A stretch of 64,000 bases of DNA from Candidatus Scalindua sp. (GTDB lineage Bacteria > Planctomycetota > Brocadiia > Brocadiales > Scalinduaceae). The DNA lies in NCBI GenBank assembly GCA_021776915.1, contig JAIQZU010000074.1:40268-104267 (forward strand), in the 5' to 3' direction. Below the pieces are notes generated by a model that was given only the letters and a program-made list of their open reading frames with translations, did no database searches and was not told where the DNA came from. How positions within the stretch are numbered: position 1 is the first letter of the stretch; each line of letters opens with the position of its first letter. The position numbers were made by a program, and so were the translations under genes. This document shows, piece by piece, positions 1-9,282 of the stretch.

Positions 1-1149
1 GAATTACATGCAAAAATCGAACGTATCAGAAGAGAGCAAGGCCAGATTCGGGAACTGTCAAAGAAAAATCACGAGTTGGAGAGAGTCAAGAAGGAAACGG
101 AACACGTCCTTACAGGCATGAAGGATATGCTACAGAAACAGGATAGGTTTACCGTAAAGAAACGTACAACAAAACGGAGTGATTTCCCTGAAATCATCGG
201 CAATTCAAAAAATATTGAGGATGTCCTGAATCTTGTGCGCCTGGTGTCGAAAACAAATTCCTCTGTTCTCGTTACCGGAGAGAGTGGAACCGGAAAAGAA
301 CTCATAGCAAACCCAATTCATACCATGAGCGACAGGAGCAAACACCCATTTATACCTGTAAACTGCGGTGCCCTTACAGAAACGCTTCTTGAAAGTGAAC
401 TCTTCGGCCATGAACGAGGAGCCTTCACCGGCGCCTCAGCGCAGAGGCACGGATTGATAGAAGAAGCCGAGGGCGGCACGCTCTTTCTGGATGAAATAGG
501 TGAAACGTCACCACAATTTCAGGTAAAACTACTCCGCGTCCTGCAGGAAGGAGAATTCAAGCGGGTAGGGTCATCAAAATGCAAACATGCAGATATTCGA
601 GTAATTGCCGCCACCAATGTTTCCCTGGAAGAAAGTGTACGTAAAGGGGAATTTCGAGAAGACCTCTACTATCGTCTCAATCAGTTCCGCATTACGCTTC
701 CTCCCCTTAGAGACCGGATAGAAGATCTTCTCCTGCTCAGTCAATATTTTCTTGAGAGGGCGTGTATGGAATTTTCCAGGCAATTAGTGGGTTTCTCTTC
801 TGATGTAATAGAAAAGTTTTTACGCTACTCCTGGCCCGGCAACGTTAGAGAATTGGAAAACATGGTAACACAGGCCGTCATCCTGGCTAACCCGCCAATG
901 ATTGAACTCAATGACGTACCATCTCTCATCCAGAAACTGCATAAGAACCCTCGCAAGACACGACTTTCTGATATACCATTCGCCGAGGCAAAGAAGAAAT
1001 TTGAAAGAAAGTATTTCCAGACTATCCTCGACAGGGCAAATGGAAATATTTCTGCTGCCTCAAGGCTTTCCAGGATTGACAGGAAACAATTCCGTGAAAA
1101 GGCACGAAAACTCGGAATACAAAGCATGTCATACAACCAACAAGCCTGA
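1..1149 (+). CDS. sigma-54-dependent transcriptional activator (NtrC family), 5' end cut by window edge
   Basis: The frame is open from base 1, so the N-terminus (probably a sensory or receiver domain) lies outside the window. About 25 visible residues of charged, coiled-coil-like sequence lead into an AAA+ domain with Walker A GESGTGKE (near visible residue 95), the sigma-54-contact loop GAFTGA (near 140), Walker B GGTLFLDE (near 160) and the RELENM region. A Fis-type helix-turn-helix ([19 protein letters not shown]) closes the protein. By family, it hydrolyses ATP to open sigma-54 RNA polymerase complexes at enhancer-controlled promoters. An in-frame TTG at 76 could be an internal start but has no convincing ribosome site. 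The target genes cannot be told from the sequence. The family call is very secure; the regulon is unknown. Confidence 0.93.
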   Translation, partial: ELHAKIERIRREQGQIRELSKKNHELERVKKETEHVLTGMKDMLQKQDRFTVKKRTTKRSDFPEIIGNSKNIEDVLNLVRLVSKTNSSVLVTGESGTGKELIANPIHTMSDRSKHPFIPVNCGALTETLLESELFGHERGAFTGASAQRHGLIEEAEGGTLFLDEIGETSPQFQVKLLRVLQEGEFKRVGSSKCKHADIRVIAATNVSLEESVRKGEFREDLYYRLNQFRITLPPLRDRIEDLLLLSQYFLERACMEFSRQLVGFSSDVIEKFLRYSWPGNVRELENMVTQAVILANPPMIELNDVPSLIQKLHKNPRKTRLSDIPFAEAKKKFERKYFQTILDRANGNISAASRLSRIDRKQFREKARKLGIQSMSYNQQA

Positions 1150-1203
1150 AACACGGTTTTCAAGAGAACGTCTTTTACTGTGTTGAATAACATTTAAATA
1201 GTA

Positions 1204-1233
1204 ATGCCTCTCCCTACATTCAGGGAGAGGCAT
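1204..1233 (+). terminator. perfect 12-bp hairpin downstream of the NtrC-type gene
   Basis: The arms ATGCCTCTCCCT and AGGGAGAGGCAT pair perfectly around a 6-nt loop, 55 bases after the regulator's stop codon. No T-run follows, so intrinsic termination is plausible but not classical. Confidence 0.5.
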
Positions 1234-1312
1234 ATATACTCCTGTCTGCAGACTCTCATGACTGCAAACCATAAAAGGCGGAGGGGGGAGCCCCACCTTG
1301 AAATTAATAACG

Positions 1313-1444
1313 CTAATTGCCTTCGATCTTACTCACTCTCATCATCTCATCTGCTCCAGGCTTGCCGTAATGAGCCTGATTTTTGGGTGGATGGCTGTGT
1401 TTGTGTCTTGTACCATCTACATGCGTATGATAGTATGAATGCAT
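1313..1444 (-). CDS. small histidine-rich ORF (43 aa), unrecognised
   Basis: An ATG at 1444 is preceded by AGGAGATATTCCA, a good ribosome site at normal spacing. The product has a His-rich stretch (MHSYYHTHVDGTRHKHSHPP) and a charged C-terminus ending in SKIEGN. The same frame is open upstream to about 1570 and reads as ordinary protein (for example SGIVVVKDCETGKATTLKSG), so the real gene may be longer, may use an unusual start inside the end of the HD-GYP gene, or may be a remnant split by a frameshift. The histidines suggest metal binding, but this is speculation. It lies just downstream of the HD-GYP gene in the same direction. Confidence 0.35.
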   Translation of the reverse strand: MHSYYHTHVDGTRHKHSHPPKNQAHYGKPGADEMMRVSKIEGN

Positions 1445-1545
1445 TGGAATATCTCCTGTGGTTGTAGATGTTGTACCGCCGCTCTTCAATGTAGTTGCTT
1501 TACCTGTTTCACAATCCTTTACAACTACAATCCCTGAAGTGAGGT

Positions 1546-2562
1546 TTACATCTGTCTGGTAACAGACGGAACGCTATATAATGTGTTTTCTGGTCCAGGT
1601 TTCTTACGTAAATCCTTCGGTCCTAGGAAGCAAATAAACTCCCTCAGCAGTTCCGGATCAAAGCAATTTGACATTTCATTCTTCATTTCTGCCAGTACAG
1701 GAAAAGGTTTCTTTGCAAAGGCATAAGGCCTGTCAGACGTCATTGCATCATATACATCAATTATTCTGGATATATGCGCTAATAAATGGATATCACTACC
1801 TCCAATTCCATAAGGGTATCCTGTACCATCATTGTTTTCATGATGTTGTATAATTATTTCCAAAGACTGGATGTCAATGCTGCTTATGTGATCTAAAAAA
1901 TCAAGCCCTGCTTTAGGGTGCTTTTTCATTTCATTAAACTCATCCACTGTAAGTCTACCGCGTTTGTTGATGACTGTTGACGGGACTGTTATCTTGCCTA
2001 TATCATGCAGTAACAGACCTGTTCCAAGGCAATTTAACTCTTGTGGTTTTAGAGAAAGAAAACTGCCAAATAGTAACCCAATTACTGAGGTGTTAATGGA
2101 ATGGGTACATATCCGATAATCGTGGGTGATAACCTCAAACAAACTCGAAAATGTATTATCGTCTTCAAGGATGTGGTGGACGGTGTTGCCTACCCACGCA
2201 GAGATCCGTTCGGTATGTTGGCCTGACTTTGGATTAATCAGGAGTTCCTCCATTATATTCTCTGCAACATGATAAAGTACTTTTGATTTTTCCTTAGAAC
2301 TTTTAGTATCATCCTCAATTACATGCTTGAGGTTATTTTCCTGATATTTCAGGTATTTGTCGGTGTCTTTTGTAGAAATATAAAGCTTCTGTTCATTCCT
2401 GCTTATTAACTCTTCTCTTCTTTCAGGGCTGAATAGTTCATCTCCGCAGGAAAATAATATATAACTAGAGTGTCCGTTTGAACCGCTTTTTAAAAACAGA
2501 TCAAACTCTATCTTTGTGTTCTCTATTAATGCATTCTTTGTTATGGCTCTATATTCACTCAT
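1546..2562 (-). CDS. HD-GYP domain protein, probable cyclic di-GMP phosphodiesterase
   Basis: The 338-residue protein has an HD-GYP domain: HDIGK at residues 186-190, HHEN at 240-243 and DGTGYP at 245-250. These supply the metal ligands and the GYP signature of the family that degrades cyclic di-GMP. The first 120 residues form an uncharacterised region without a transmembrane segment, so the protein is probably cytoplasmic. The ATG at 2562 is preferred over the in-frame GTG at 2565; the ribosome site is weak. PilZ and MshEN-like genes lie just upstream on the same strand, supporting a cyclic di-GMP circuit. Activity is inferred from motifs only. Confidence 0.9.
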   Translation of the reverse strand: MSEYRAITKNALIENTKIEFDLFLKSGSNGHSSYILFSCGDELFSPERREELISRNEQKLYISTKDTDKYLKYQENNLKHVIEDDTKSSKEKSKVLYHVAENIMEELLINPKSGQHTERISAWVGNTVHHILEDDNTFSSLFEVITHDYRICTHSINTSVIGLLFGSFLSLKPQELNCLGTGLLLHDIGKITVPSTVINKRGRLTVDEFNEMKKHPKAGLDFLDHISSIDIQSLEIIIQHHENNDGTGYPYGIGGSDIHLLAHISRIIDVYDAMTSDRPYAFAKKPFPVLAEMKNEMSNCFDPELLREFICFLGPKDLRKKPGPENTLYSVPSVTRQM

Positions 2563-2655
2563 CACTGAAGCTGTTAATTGTATTGTTATAAAGTAAATTA
2601 AAATGTTATTGTGCTTATTTCAGGATTCAACTAAGGAATTGAAACCTGTATGGTA

Positions 2656-3015
2656 TTACAGCAATCCCTGAAATTGGTCCATCTGAATATCGAGTTTATC
2701 CTTGAATTCCAGGGCTACTCCCAATCTGTTACCGTGACCGGTTACATCCTTTATGTCATTCCTGACAACAGAGCCATTTCCCTTAAGCTTGATATCTCTT
2801 GGTTCAAAACCCGGTGTGGTTGCAGATGCGTTTATCTGAATAGGAATTGTTGTCCCCGGAGAAAATGCCTCCATATCATTTGTTATCACTTCGAAATAAA
2901 CTCCGGTCGCACTAATGTTTATTGTCTCACCTTTCTGACCGGGTAACACTATCTGTAATGCCATATCTAATCGTTCACTTGCCCTATCTTCAGAATCACC
3001 TTCACTGGTTGTCAT
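2656..3015 (-). CDS. PilZ domain protein
   Basis: This 119-residue protein carries the two PilZ signatures for cyclic di-GMP binding: paired arginines near the N-terminus (EDRASER, residues 10-16) and NISATG at 33-38, the D/NxSxxG box. It is essentially a stand-alone PilZ domain, likely a soluble effector. The start at 3015 is chosen because GGGGAGAG lies 5 bases upstream; a longer reading from 3030 has no ribosome site. It sits between the HD-GYP gene and the MshEN-like gene, all on the minus strand. Its partner is not evident. Confidence 0.85.
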   Translation of the reverse strand: MTTSEGDSEDRASERLDMALQIVLPGQKGETINISATGVYFEVITNDMEAFSPGTTIPIQINASATTPGFEPRDIKLKGNGSVVRNDIKDVTGHGNRLGVALEFKDKLDIQMDQFQGLL

Positions 3016-3086
3016 ACAATCTCTCCCCATCTATTATGTTACAATAAGCCTCCTGCTAACAGCCCGGGAGTGCCGCTTACACTGAC

Positions 3087-3560
3087 TTACCTCAAACTAT
3101 GGAATTCTTTTAATGCTTCTTCCATATCTTCCCTCGTAACAGCCCCAAACAAGACTAATACCTCTCCAATTCGTATATGTTTTCGCTCCTGCATATCAAG
3201 AAGAGTATCAACCTCATCCTTGCTTAAGAATCCCAACTCAATTGCCATTTCTCCAAAAAGCCCTTTCCCTATGAATCTCTGGTAATCCAGAACAGCACAC
3301 AATTGACTGTTATCCAGAAACTTCTCCTGTACTGCTAATACGCCAAGGACAACATGTTTTTGCTCCTGGAAGTTGAGTGCCAGTTCCAGTTCGCATTCAT
3401 CTATCTTTCCTTCATAAAGCAAATATTCTCCAAATCCTATCCCGGCTTCTTTATCGCCATTATCTTCACAAATTGCTACCTTTCTTGTAAGTACATTGAA
3501 TGTATCAATTCCGCCTCTTAATTCGTAATCTTGTTTTGTTTCACATAATGCAGTAGTCAT
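3087..3560 (-). CDS. MshEN-like (type II secretion ATPase N-domain-like) protein
   Basis: The 157-residue product contains two repeats of a helical pattern: GFGEYLLYEGKIDECELELAL and, later, RIGEVLVLFGAVTREDMEEAL. Both resemble the RxGxxLxxxGxI module at the N-terminus of GspE/MshE ATPases, which in MshE binds cyclic di-GMP. No ATPase domain follows, so it would be a free-standing sensor or adaptor. The ATG at 3560 has AAGGGG 7 bases upstream and is preferred over the TTG at 3566. The resemblance is by motif only; the family call is moderate and ligand binding is an inference helped by the neighbouring PilZ and HD-GYP genes. Confidence 0.6.
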   Translation of the reverse strand: MTTALCETKQDYELRGGIDTFNVLTRKVAICEDNGDKEAGIGFGEYLLYEGKIDECELELALNFQEQKHVVLGVLAVQEKFLDNSQLCAVLDYQRFIGKGLFGEMAIELGFLSKDEVDTLLDMQERKHIRIGEVLVLFGAVTREDMEEALKEFHSLR

Positions 3561-3629
3561 AATCAAACCCCTTTTAACTGTTTAATTGTTCCGCCTGGAA
3601 TTTATATTAAAAAAATTTAACTGTTTTTC

Positions 3630-3938
3630 TCAGCAGTAAGCGTTAGCAGGCAAAACCTCATCTCCGGCAGCCCCTTCTACAAGCTTTTGCGCAACTGCCT
3701 TAAATCGCATGGACCTCGATTTATATAGTGAAGCTAACCTTTTCAATACTTCAGCCCTGGTAACTAGTACATCCTTATGCGATTCTTCCAGGTTTTCAAC
3801 CAGGTTGCACGATTGCGTAATAGCCTCGGCAACTACCATCAAATCGTTACTGCATGCTGCAATCGTATCCACTGCTTCTGTAAGTACAGGCACAGATAAT
3901 CCATCTTCATTGTTTGTAATCTTATTCTTAAAAAACAT
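3630..3938 (-). CDS. hypothetical helical protein (102 aa)
   Basis: I do not recognise this protein. It is 102 residues, predicted mostly helical, with two Cys in the middle (AACSNDLM and TQSCNLVE) and a C-terminal Cys. There is no signal peptide or membrane segment. AGGAGATAAATC precedes the ATG, a strong ribosome site, so expression is credible. It lies in the minus-strand run with the cyclic di-GMP genes and might work with them, for example as a small adaptor. Confidence 0.7.
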   Translation of the reverse strand: MFFKNKITNNEDGLSVPVLTEAVDTIAACSNDLMVVAEAITQSCNLVENLEESHKDVLVTRAEVLKRLASLYKSRSMRFKAVAQKLVEGAAGDEVLPANAYC

Positions 3939-4089
3939 GATTTATCTCCTAATTTAGAAAACAGTCGTGTGGTACACACCCTGAATATAATAATCTTTAG
4001 TTAAATACTGCTTTAATCAGTCGTAATAACTCGAGACATCCACTGGCCTGTTCAGACCAGTGGATATCTCCATCCCAGGGGATATGGGT

Positions 4090-5466
4090 TTAAGCTATTG
4101 TGCTATTGTCTGCCTCAGATCCAGTCCTTTTTGCCATAATATCCTGCACTTCTTTATATTTGTCCAGTGCACTGTTCATTCCACCAGACAGTGATGACAT
4201 GAATCGTACGGCATTAAAGCTCGAGGAATGGTTTGTCTCAGAATCTTTTCCTATAGAGTTAATCTTTCCACTGCCATTCGTTGCACCATCACCTCCAAAC
4301 AACTGCCTAATCTCACCCTTATTTACATAAGCCATTCCCAGTTTGTTTGCGATATTTCCTCTATTTGACTGATGGGCAAATGTTTTATTTATGCCGGAAA
4401 ACATCTTATTCAGTTTGGATGCAAACTTTTTAAGACCCTGGCCGTTGTCTTCATCATCACTATCATTGCCTTCCACTTTGCCTGCAAATCCATTGACCAT
4501 CTTGTCAATATCATTGAAGAAGTTTACAATTTCGGCAAACATTTTATCCGGACTTCCATTGCCGTCTAAGCTTATAATTCCACTATCTTTGGTCTCCAAT
4601 ATTACTGTTTTAGATACTACCGTTGTTGAAGCTGCCTCCTCTTCTGTTTTTGCTACTACCTTTTCTTCTTTTAATATCAACTCCGAAGTTGTTGTCTCTG
4701 CTGTCGTTGTCACTTCCTTCTTTGCCAGGCCCGGAGGTAATTCTTCCTTCTTTGCCAGGCCAGGAGGTGTTGCCGCAGGCCCGTTGCCATTTTTCGCAGC
4801 CTTTTCTGTTTCCTTTTTATCATCATCGTCATCAAATTTAGTCACTACCTTTTCTGCATTATCTTCATTTGTCTTTACAACTGATGTAGAAGTCTCTTTG
4901 TCTTCAGACCCATTCCCTACTACCTGTTCCACTGCAGTTGTTGATTTGGTTTCAGCCTCAACAGATGCAATTTTCTGATCCCGCAAGCCTTTCAGGGCGG
5001 AAACTATACTATCCAACTTCTTGACTGCTGAACCGTACAGTTTGTTCTCAAACTCACTCCTGCTGATCTTCTTTCCACTAAAGTCCTTATATGCCTGTCC
5101 TATTTCTCTGCCGATAGTCTTATTAGCTTGCCTGTTGGCAGTCCTGACCACTTTACCTATTTCACGCCTACCTACGCCAGCTTCCTTCAGGTCCTTAACG
5201 AGACCTTTAAGTTCACGCTGACCTTTCCTCATGGCTTGAAGATTGTTCTCTCTGGCATCCTTAGACTTCTCTTTGGCAGTAACCTGCTTAGTCGCCTCTT
5301 CTGCCTTAGGCTCACTCTTTGTAGCAGTCGCTGCTGCAAGAGCTTCACTCTTCTGACTGAGCTCGACTGTATCAGTCTTGGCTACTGCTGACTGAGCTAC
5401 AGAGGCGTTACTATTTGCATTGTTATTAGCCGAGTTATTGGCCGCACCAATCTTTGCTACATTCAT
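4090..5466 (-). CDS. large low-complexity Ala/Lys/Glu/Thr-rich protein with PPGLAKK repeats
   Basis: The 458-residue product is not recognisable by family. It has an Asn/Ala-rich N-terminus, then DTVELSQKSEAL, a motif resembling short stretches in flagellum-associated proteins. A basic helical block follows at about 60-160, then a long acidic Thr/Lys/Glu-rich linker holding two copies of the heptad PPGLAKK, and a more structured C-terminal third with Gly- and Asn-rich parts. No signal peptide or membrane helix is seen. GGAGGAGCAAGTT before the ATG is a strong ribosome site. Composition suggests a scaffold, secreted or surface-associated structural protein; the function is open. Confidence 0.75.
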   Translation of the reverse strand: MNVAKIGAANNSANNNANSNASVAQSAVAKTDTVELSQKSEALAAATATKSEPKAEEATKQVTAKEKSKDARENNLQAMRKGQRELKGLVKDLKEAGVGRREIGKVVRTANRQANKTIGREIGQAYKDFSGKKISRSEFENKLYGSAVKKLDSIVSALKGLRDQKIASVEAETKSTTAVEQVVGNGSEDKETSTSVVKTNEDNAEKVVTKFDDDDDKKETEKAAKNGNGPAATPPGLAKKEELPPGLAKKEVTTTAETTTSELILKEEKVVAKTEEEAASTTVVSKTVILETKDSGIISLDGNGSPDKMFAEIVNFFNDIDKMVNGFAGKVEGNDSDDEDNGQGLKKFASKLNKMFSGINKTFAHQSNRGNIANKLGMAYVNKGEIRQLFGGDGATNGSGKINSIGKDSETNHSSSFNAVRFMSSLSGGMNSALDKYKEVQDIMAKRTGSEADNSTIA

Positions 5467-5532
5467 AACTTGCTCCTCCTTCTTCTTTAAAAAAATAAAC
5501 CATTTAATTTCGGTTATTTTTTACAACTCTAT

Positions 5533-5847
5533 TCAATTCATGCTGTGATCAAAAGTCGTTTGATTCTCTAAAACAATAAAATACTCTCCAGAATCCTGAT
5601 TTACATTTGGATCCATATCTACAAATAAAGGCATACTTCCGGATGATGCATTGTTCTCTAATTGAACCAAATCCCTTAGTATTATATTGTCAATTGTTGT
5701 GTTTTCTACAGTTGAGGTAGGCATCTGCTTTAATGCTTTCGCTACATTTGAAAGAAACCTTGCTTTTTTTACGGCTAATTCAGTTTCCATTGTTTCTTCT
5801 GTCTCCTTTCTAAACGTTTGAATAATTTGTTTTCTTTCAGTTTTCAC
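5533..5847 (-). CDS. hypothetical protein (104 aa)
   Basis: This small protein is unrecognised. The first 40 residues are charged and helical (ETELAVKKARFLSNVAKAL); the rest is acidic and polar, ending in TFDHSMN. The frame opens with GTG at 5847. An ATG about 19 codons later (METELAVKK) with GGAG about 12 bases upstream is a possible alternative start. It is the first gene of the minus-strand run that continues through the low-complexity protein to the PilZ and HD-GYP genes. Confidence 0.5.
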   Translation of the reverse strand: MKTERKQIIQTFRKETEETMETELAVKKARFLSNVAKALKQMPTSTVENTTIDNIILRDLVQLENNASSGSMPLFVDMDPNVNQDSGEYFIVLENQTTFDHSMN

Positions 5848-6668
5848 AACCCTACCTATCTCAAACTATGTGCCAAAGTTACTTTATCCGTCAAAACCGT
5901 TATAGCATTTCAGCTATAACAGGTTGATGGTGTAGAACTTATAAAAGCCAGAAATATGCATTAGGAAGGTTGTTGCTGTTCCAATTTAACGTATACATGG
6001 TGGGGGGATTTCTCCCAGGCAATTTTGAGAATTGACTCTAGGATTTACGTAATTTACAGGAATATAAACAGGTTATGAAAGACGGCAGAAAAACTCCTCA
6101 CCTGGGGTAATTCCACCCCACCTTTTACAAGAAAGGAATCCGCAGCTTTGTCGAATACAAAATGTTCTGATAATTCTCTTTTGCACTTCGTGGCTGGTTC
6201 TGGCTTGCCTGCCACGGCAAACGAATAACATCCCTCAATGGCATACACGCCCCCTATCGCCAATGGGAGTTGGCTCCTACCGGAATACTTTGAAATTCCT
6301 CATATGACACAAAATCAACACATGTTATCCATTGACTTTTGGAAGGTTTATTGATAGCATAATTATCCTTATAGTAAACATCACCTACTCTGAACGATTA
6401 CGCAGCCTCTCAGTTATACACATCTCAAAATTGTTTTCGGAAAAAATCCAAAAACAATTTTGCCCAAGTATAACAACAACCAAGATTTGGTTTTCTGAAA
6501 AGCCAAAAACCAAACCGGTTTTAGTATATCTTACATTTATCGTTTATCTAATTATCAGTTTTCTCAGATAACCCTTTCTTTTATGAATACAGCTTTTTGG
6601 TAGGTATTATAGTGCTGGTTCAGTAATAATAGGCAGCAATAAAGTATTTTAACCCGGAGGTAATAATA
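5848..6668. other. intergenic region (about 820 bp) without a convincing gene
   Basis: I find no supported gene here. The stretch includes GGTTCTGGCTTGCCTGCCAC near 6195, a phrase related to other intergenic repeats near 9370 and 36490, so part is probably decayed repeat DNA. Promoters for the divergent gene sets on either side must lie here. The amidase ribosome site (CGGAGG, 6655-6660) is at the right end. Confidence 0.5.
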
Positions 6669-7271
6669 ATGATCAAATGTAAATGGCACTGTATGAAATT
6701 CATTTTCTTAATAATACCGGTCTTATATGGCTGCAGCAGTACACATGTATCAACGCTGCCGCCGGTTTACAAACCTGCAAAACCAAAACCTGAAATAGTT
6801 ATTCCGGATTCTATTATGAGTGAACTTAATAAATTCAAGATCAGGCCGTGGAAATATATTGTCATACATCACAGCGCTTCTGACTCAGGTAATGCTGCTT
6901 CGATTGGCAAATATCACAAAAATGAGAAGGGATGGGTAAACGGCCTGGGTTATGATTTCTTAATTGGTAACGGAAAAGGTTCAAGAGATGGCCAGATAGA
7001 GGTCGGAAACAGATGGAATGACCAGATAGATGGCGCACACGCCGGTAACCCTGAATATAATAAATACGGTATCGGAATCTGCTTAATTGGTAATTTCGAG
7101 AATGATCATCCTACAGAATCTCAGGTTTCTTCTCTCTTGTATTTAATAAACTATCTTCAGGAACGCTGTAACATCCGGAAAGATAACGTCATAATGCACA
7201 AAACCTTTCGTAAAACGGTATGTCCTGGCAGGCATTTCCCTTACAACAAGGTGATGGCCAGTTTGAGATAG
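6669..7271 (+). CDS. N-acetylmuramoyl-L-alanine amidase / peptidoglycan-recognition domain lipoprotein
   Basis: The 200-residue protein begins with a lipoprotein signal (hydrophobic stretch ending LYGCSS) and continues as an Amidase_2/PGRP domain. Zn-ligand positions are visible as IVIHHSAS, HKTFRKTVCPGRHFP (His and Cys) plus the framework GLGYDFLIGNG and YGIGICLIGNFE. By family it cleaves the amide bond between N-acetylmuramic acid and L-alanine in peptidoglycan, probably from the inner or outer membrane facing the periplasm. CGGAGG sits 8 bases before the ATG. Its presence fits a cell with peptidoglycan. The rhomboid gene follows on the same strand, 69 bp downstream. Confidence 0.88.
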   Translation: MIKCKWHCMKFIFLIIPVLYGCSSTHVSTLPPVYKPAKPKPEIVIPDSIMSELNKFKIRPWKYIVIHHSASDSGNAASIGKYHKNEKGWVNGLGYDFLIGNGKGSRDGQIEVGNRWNDQIDGAHAGNPEYNKYGIGICLIGNFENDHPTESQVSSLLYLINYLQERCNIRKDNVIMHKTFRKTVCPGRHFPYNKVMASLR

Positions 7272-7340
7272 ATAGCTTAGTCTGGAGAAACGGGAAGCCG
7301 GGGATAAGTTTTTTGCCTTTTATAAATTAAGAAGACGATA

Positions 7341-8036
7341 ATGATACCCATAAGAGACAGAAACCCTTCAAGTACATTCCCCTATGTTACAATAGGGATT
7401 ATTATCGTAAACACTCTCATGTTTCTGTATGAACTTTCCCTGGGAACAGGATTAGATAAATTTGTAATGAAATTCGGAATAGTACCACTTAAAGTCAGTT
7501 ACTATTCCCAGGCTTCTGACTTAACATTTATAAATGCATTTTTTCCGTTCATTTCATCAATGTTTCTGCACGGAGGGTTTATTCACCTTATCGGTAACAT
7601 GTGGTTTCTCTGGATATTCGGTGATAATATTGAGGACAAACTGGGGCACTTTAAATACTTTCTCTTTTATATCCTCTGTGGAATTATTGCTTCATCCGTT
7701 CACGTCTTCTTCAACAGTCAATCAAACATTCCATGTATCGGAGCAAGTGGTGCAATTGCAGGTGTACTTGGGGCATATATGATAACGTTTCCCCGCGCAA
7801 GGGTTGTCACCATAGTACCTCTGTTTATTTTCATACAGGTAATGGAACTTCCGGCAATAGTCGTCCTGGGTTTCTGGTTTGTTATTCAATTCTTCAACGG
7901 TGCAGCATCTATCACGGCATCAACTTCAGGTACCGGTGTTGCATGGTGGGCACATATAGGAGGTTTTGCTGCAGGGGTAATAATACTGTACGTCATGCGC
8001 ATATTCTTTATGAGAAAACCCGTAAGACGGAGATAG
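7341..8036 (+). CDS. rhomboid family intramembrane serine protease
   Basis: This polytopic membrane protein of 231 residues has the rhomboid signatures: GNMWFLWIFGDNIED, the serine loop GASGAIAGVLGA, and WWAHIGGFAAG supplying the catalytic His. The Ser-His dyad is therefore intact. About six transmembrane helices are seen, the usual bacterial core without extra domains. By family it cleaves transmembrane segments of substrate proteins within the inner membrane; the substrate is unknown. A second, larger rhomboid lies at 15339-16226. Confidence 0.93.
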   Translation: MIPIRDRNPSSTFPYVTIGIIIVNTLMFLYELSLGTGLDKFVMKFGIVPLKVSYYSQASDLTFINAFFPFISSMFLHGGFIHLIGNMWFLWIFGDNIEDKLGHFKYFLFYILCGIIASSVHVFFNSQSNIPCIGASGAIAGVLGAYMITFPRARVVTIVPLFIFIQVMELPAIVVLGFWFVIQFFNGAASITASTSGTGVAWWAHIGGFAAGVIILYVMRIFFMRKPVRRR

Positions 8037-8046
8037 TGTGTCTCGC

Positions 8047-9195
8047 CTACATCTGCTCCGGTACTTCCTCATCATAATGTGATATCTCTCCGAGACTCAT
8101 CCCCTCTCTCCAGAGAAACAGGAGTCCTACTATCGTAATAGGTATGATACTCAGCGCCCACAGTATTATTGCAAAACTCTGCGCAGATGATAACCCGACA
8201 CCAAATATATCCAGGGTCTTTTGAATAGCAATGTGAAAAACCCCAATAAAGCCAGGCGCCTGTGGCAACGCAACTGCCAGTGCCAGACAGACCATTACGA
8301 AACATGCTCCTGCAAACGATAATTTGATATCAAACGCATAGCATAACACGTATATAGGAGAGGCGTTGAAAAACCATATAACTAGAGAAAGGACTCCTAT
8401 CCATATTAACTGTTTTTTATTATCAAAGACCTGAAGGCCTGAGATGAATGAATGAAGAAGGTTAACCAGTTTATCCTTTAGATGATGAGGGAAGAAGAAA
8501 ACCAGTTTCTCAAAAACTGCCCCCGCCTTTTTAGGGTATAATGATAATAAGAAAAGTGACGTTATCGCAAGTATCCCAAGGAATGCCATTACAATTGACC
8601 ATTTCCTCAATTGTTTAATTATATTTGAAGCCTCTGTCTTACTCCCCTGATTATTAACGGCAGACGAAGTTGCTCCAGGCTTTTCATTAACATATTTAGC
8701 TTTTACAACTTCTGTTGCCTCGGCATGGTTAATCACACTAACGCTCTTGTCCTGTAATGTCTCAGCAGGCAGGAAGAATAATAGCAGTGATGCAAATACT
8801 ATAATGCTTAACACATCAAAGATCCTCTCCATCACAACCGTAGCAAATGATGCGGTTACCTTGATCTTCTCTTTCTTTGCGATCATAACAGGCCTTATAA
8901 TCTCTCCAATCCTTGCCGGTAACACACTATTTGCCATAAAACCGATCATAGTTGCTGAGAACAGATTCAACACCGAGACTCTCTTTATGGGCGCAATTAA
9001 TGCAGACCATCTAACCGCCCTGAAATAGTGACCCACAAAAATGAGTATTATTGTAGGTATAATATATACATATTCTGCATCCTTAAGCGCCACACTCAAC
9101 TGAGACCATTCAATCTTTCTCGCAAAAAGCCAGGAGCAGATAATACTTATCAGTATCCCTGCGACAAATAATATCTTCTTCTTATCCAGTTTCAA
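8047..9195 (-). CDS. flippase-like membrane protein (LPG synthase TM / YbhN family, UPF0104)
   Basis: A 382-residue integral membrane protein with about eight hydrophobic helices. Typical family marks include RAVRWSALIAPIKR, FMANSVLPARIGEIIRP and LPQAPGFIGVFHIAIQ. Members resemble the transmembrane part of lysylphosphatidylglycerol synthases and are suspected lipid or glycolipid transporters; the exact substrate is not known for this branch. A hydrophilic Thr/Ser/Lys-rich loop of about 40 residues lies in the middle. It converges with the rhomboid gene, with only 10 bp between their ends. Confidence 0.85.
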   Translation of the reverse strand: MKLDKKKILFVAGILISIICSWLFARKIEWSQLSVALKDAEYVYIIPTIILIFVGHYFRAVRWSALIAPIKRVSVLNLFSATMIGFMANSVLPARIGEIIRPVMIAKKEKIKVTASFATVVMERIFDVLSIIVFASLLLFFLPAETLQDKSVSVINHAEATEVVKAKYVNEKPGATSSAVNNQGSKTEASNIIKQLRKWSIVMAFLGILAITSLFLLSLYPKKAGAVFEKLVFFFPHHLKDKLVNLLHSFISGLQVFDNKKQLIWIGVLSLVIWFFNASPIYVLCYAFDIKLSFAGACFVMVCLALAVALPQAPGFIGVFHIAIQKTLDIFGVGLSSAQSFAIILWALSIIPITIVGLLFLWREGMSLGEISHYDEEVPEQM

Positions 9196-9282
9196 TATGC
9201 TTGAACCTTTCCCGGTAGATTTTCAATAAGTTGAGATAAATTTCTTTATGAATGATAAATACCGGACTCCTTGCGAAAAGTC

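Noticed and set aside
4391..4978. Long plus-strand frame (195 codons)
   Set aside because: It is the antisense shadow of the low-complexity gene at 4090-5466, Ser/Leu/Phe-rich with no ribosome site.
6332..6571. 79-codon plus-strand frame upstream of the amidase
   Set aside because: Composition and lack of ribosome site suggest chance in AT-rich DNA.
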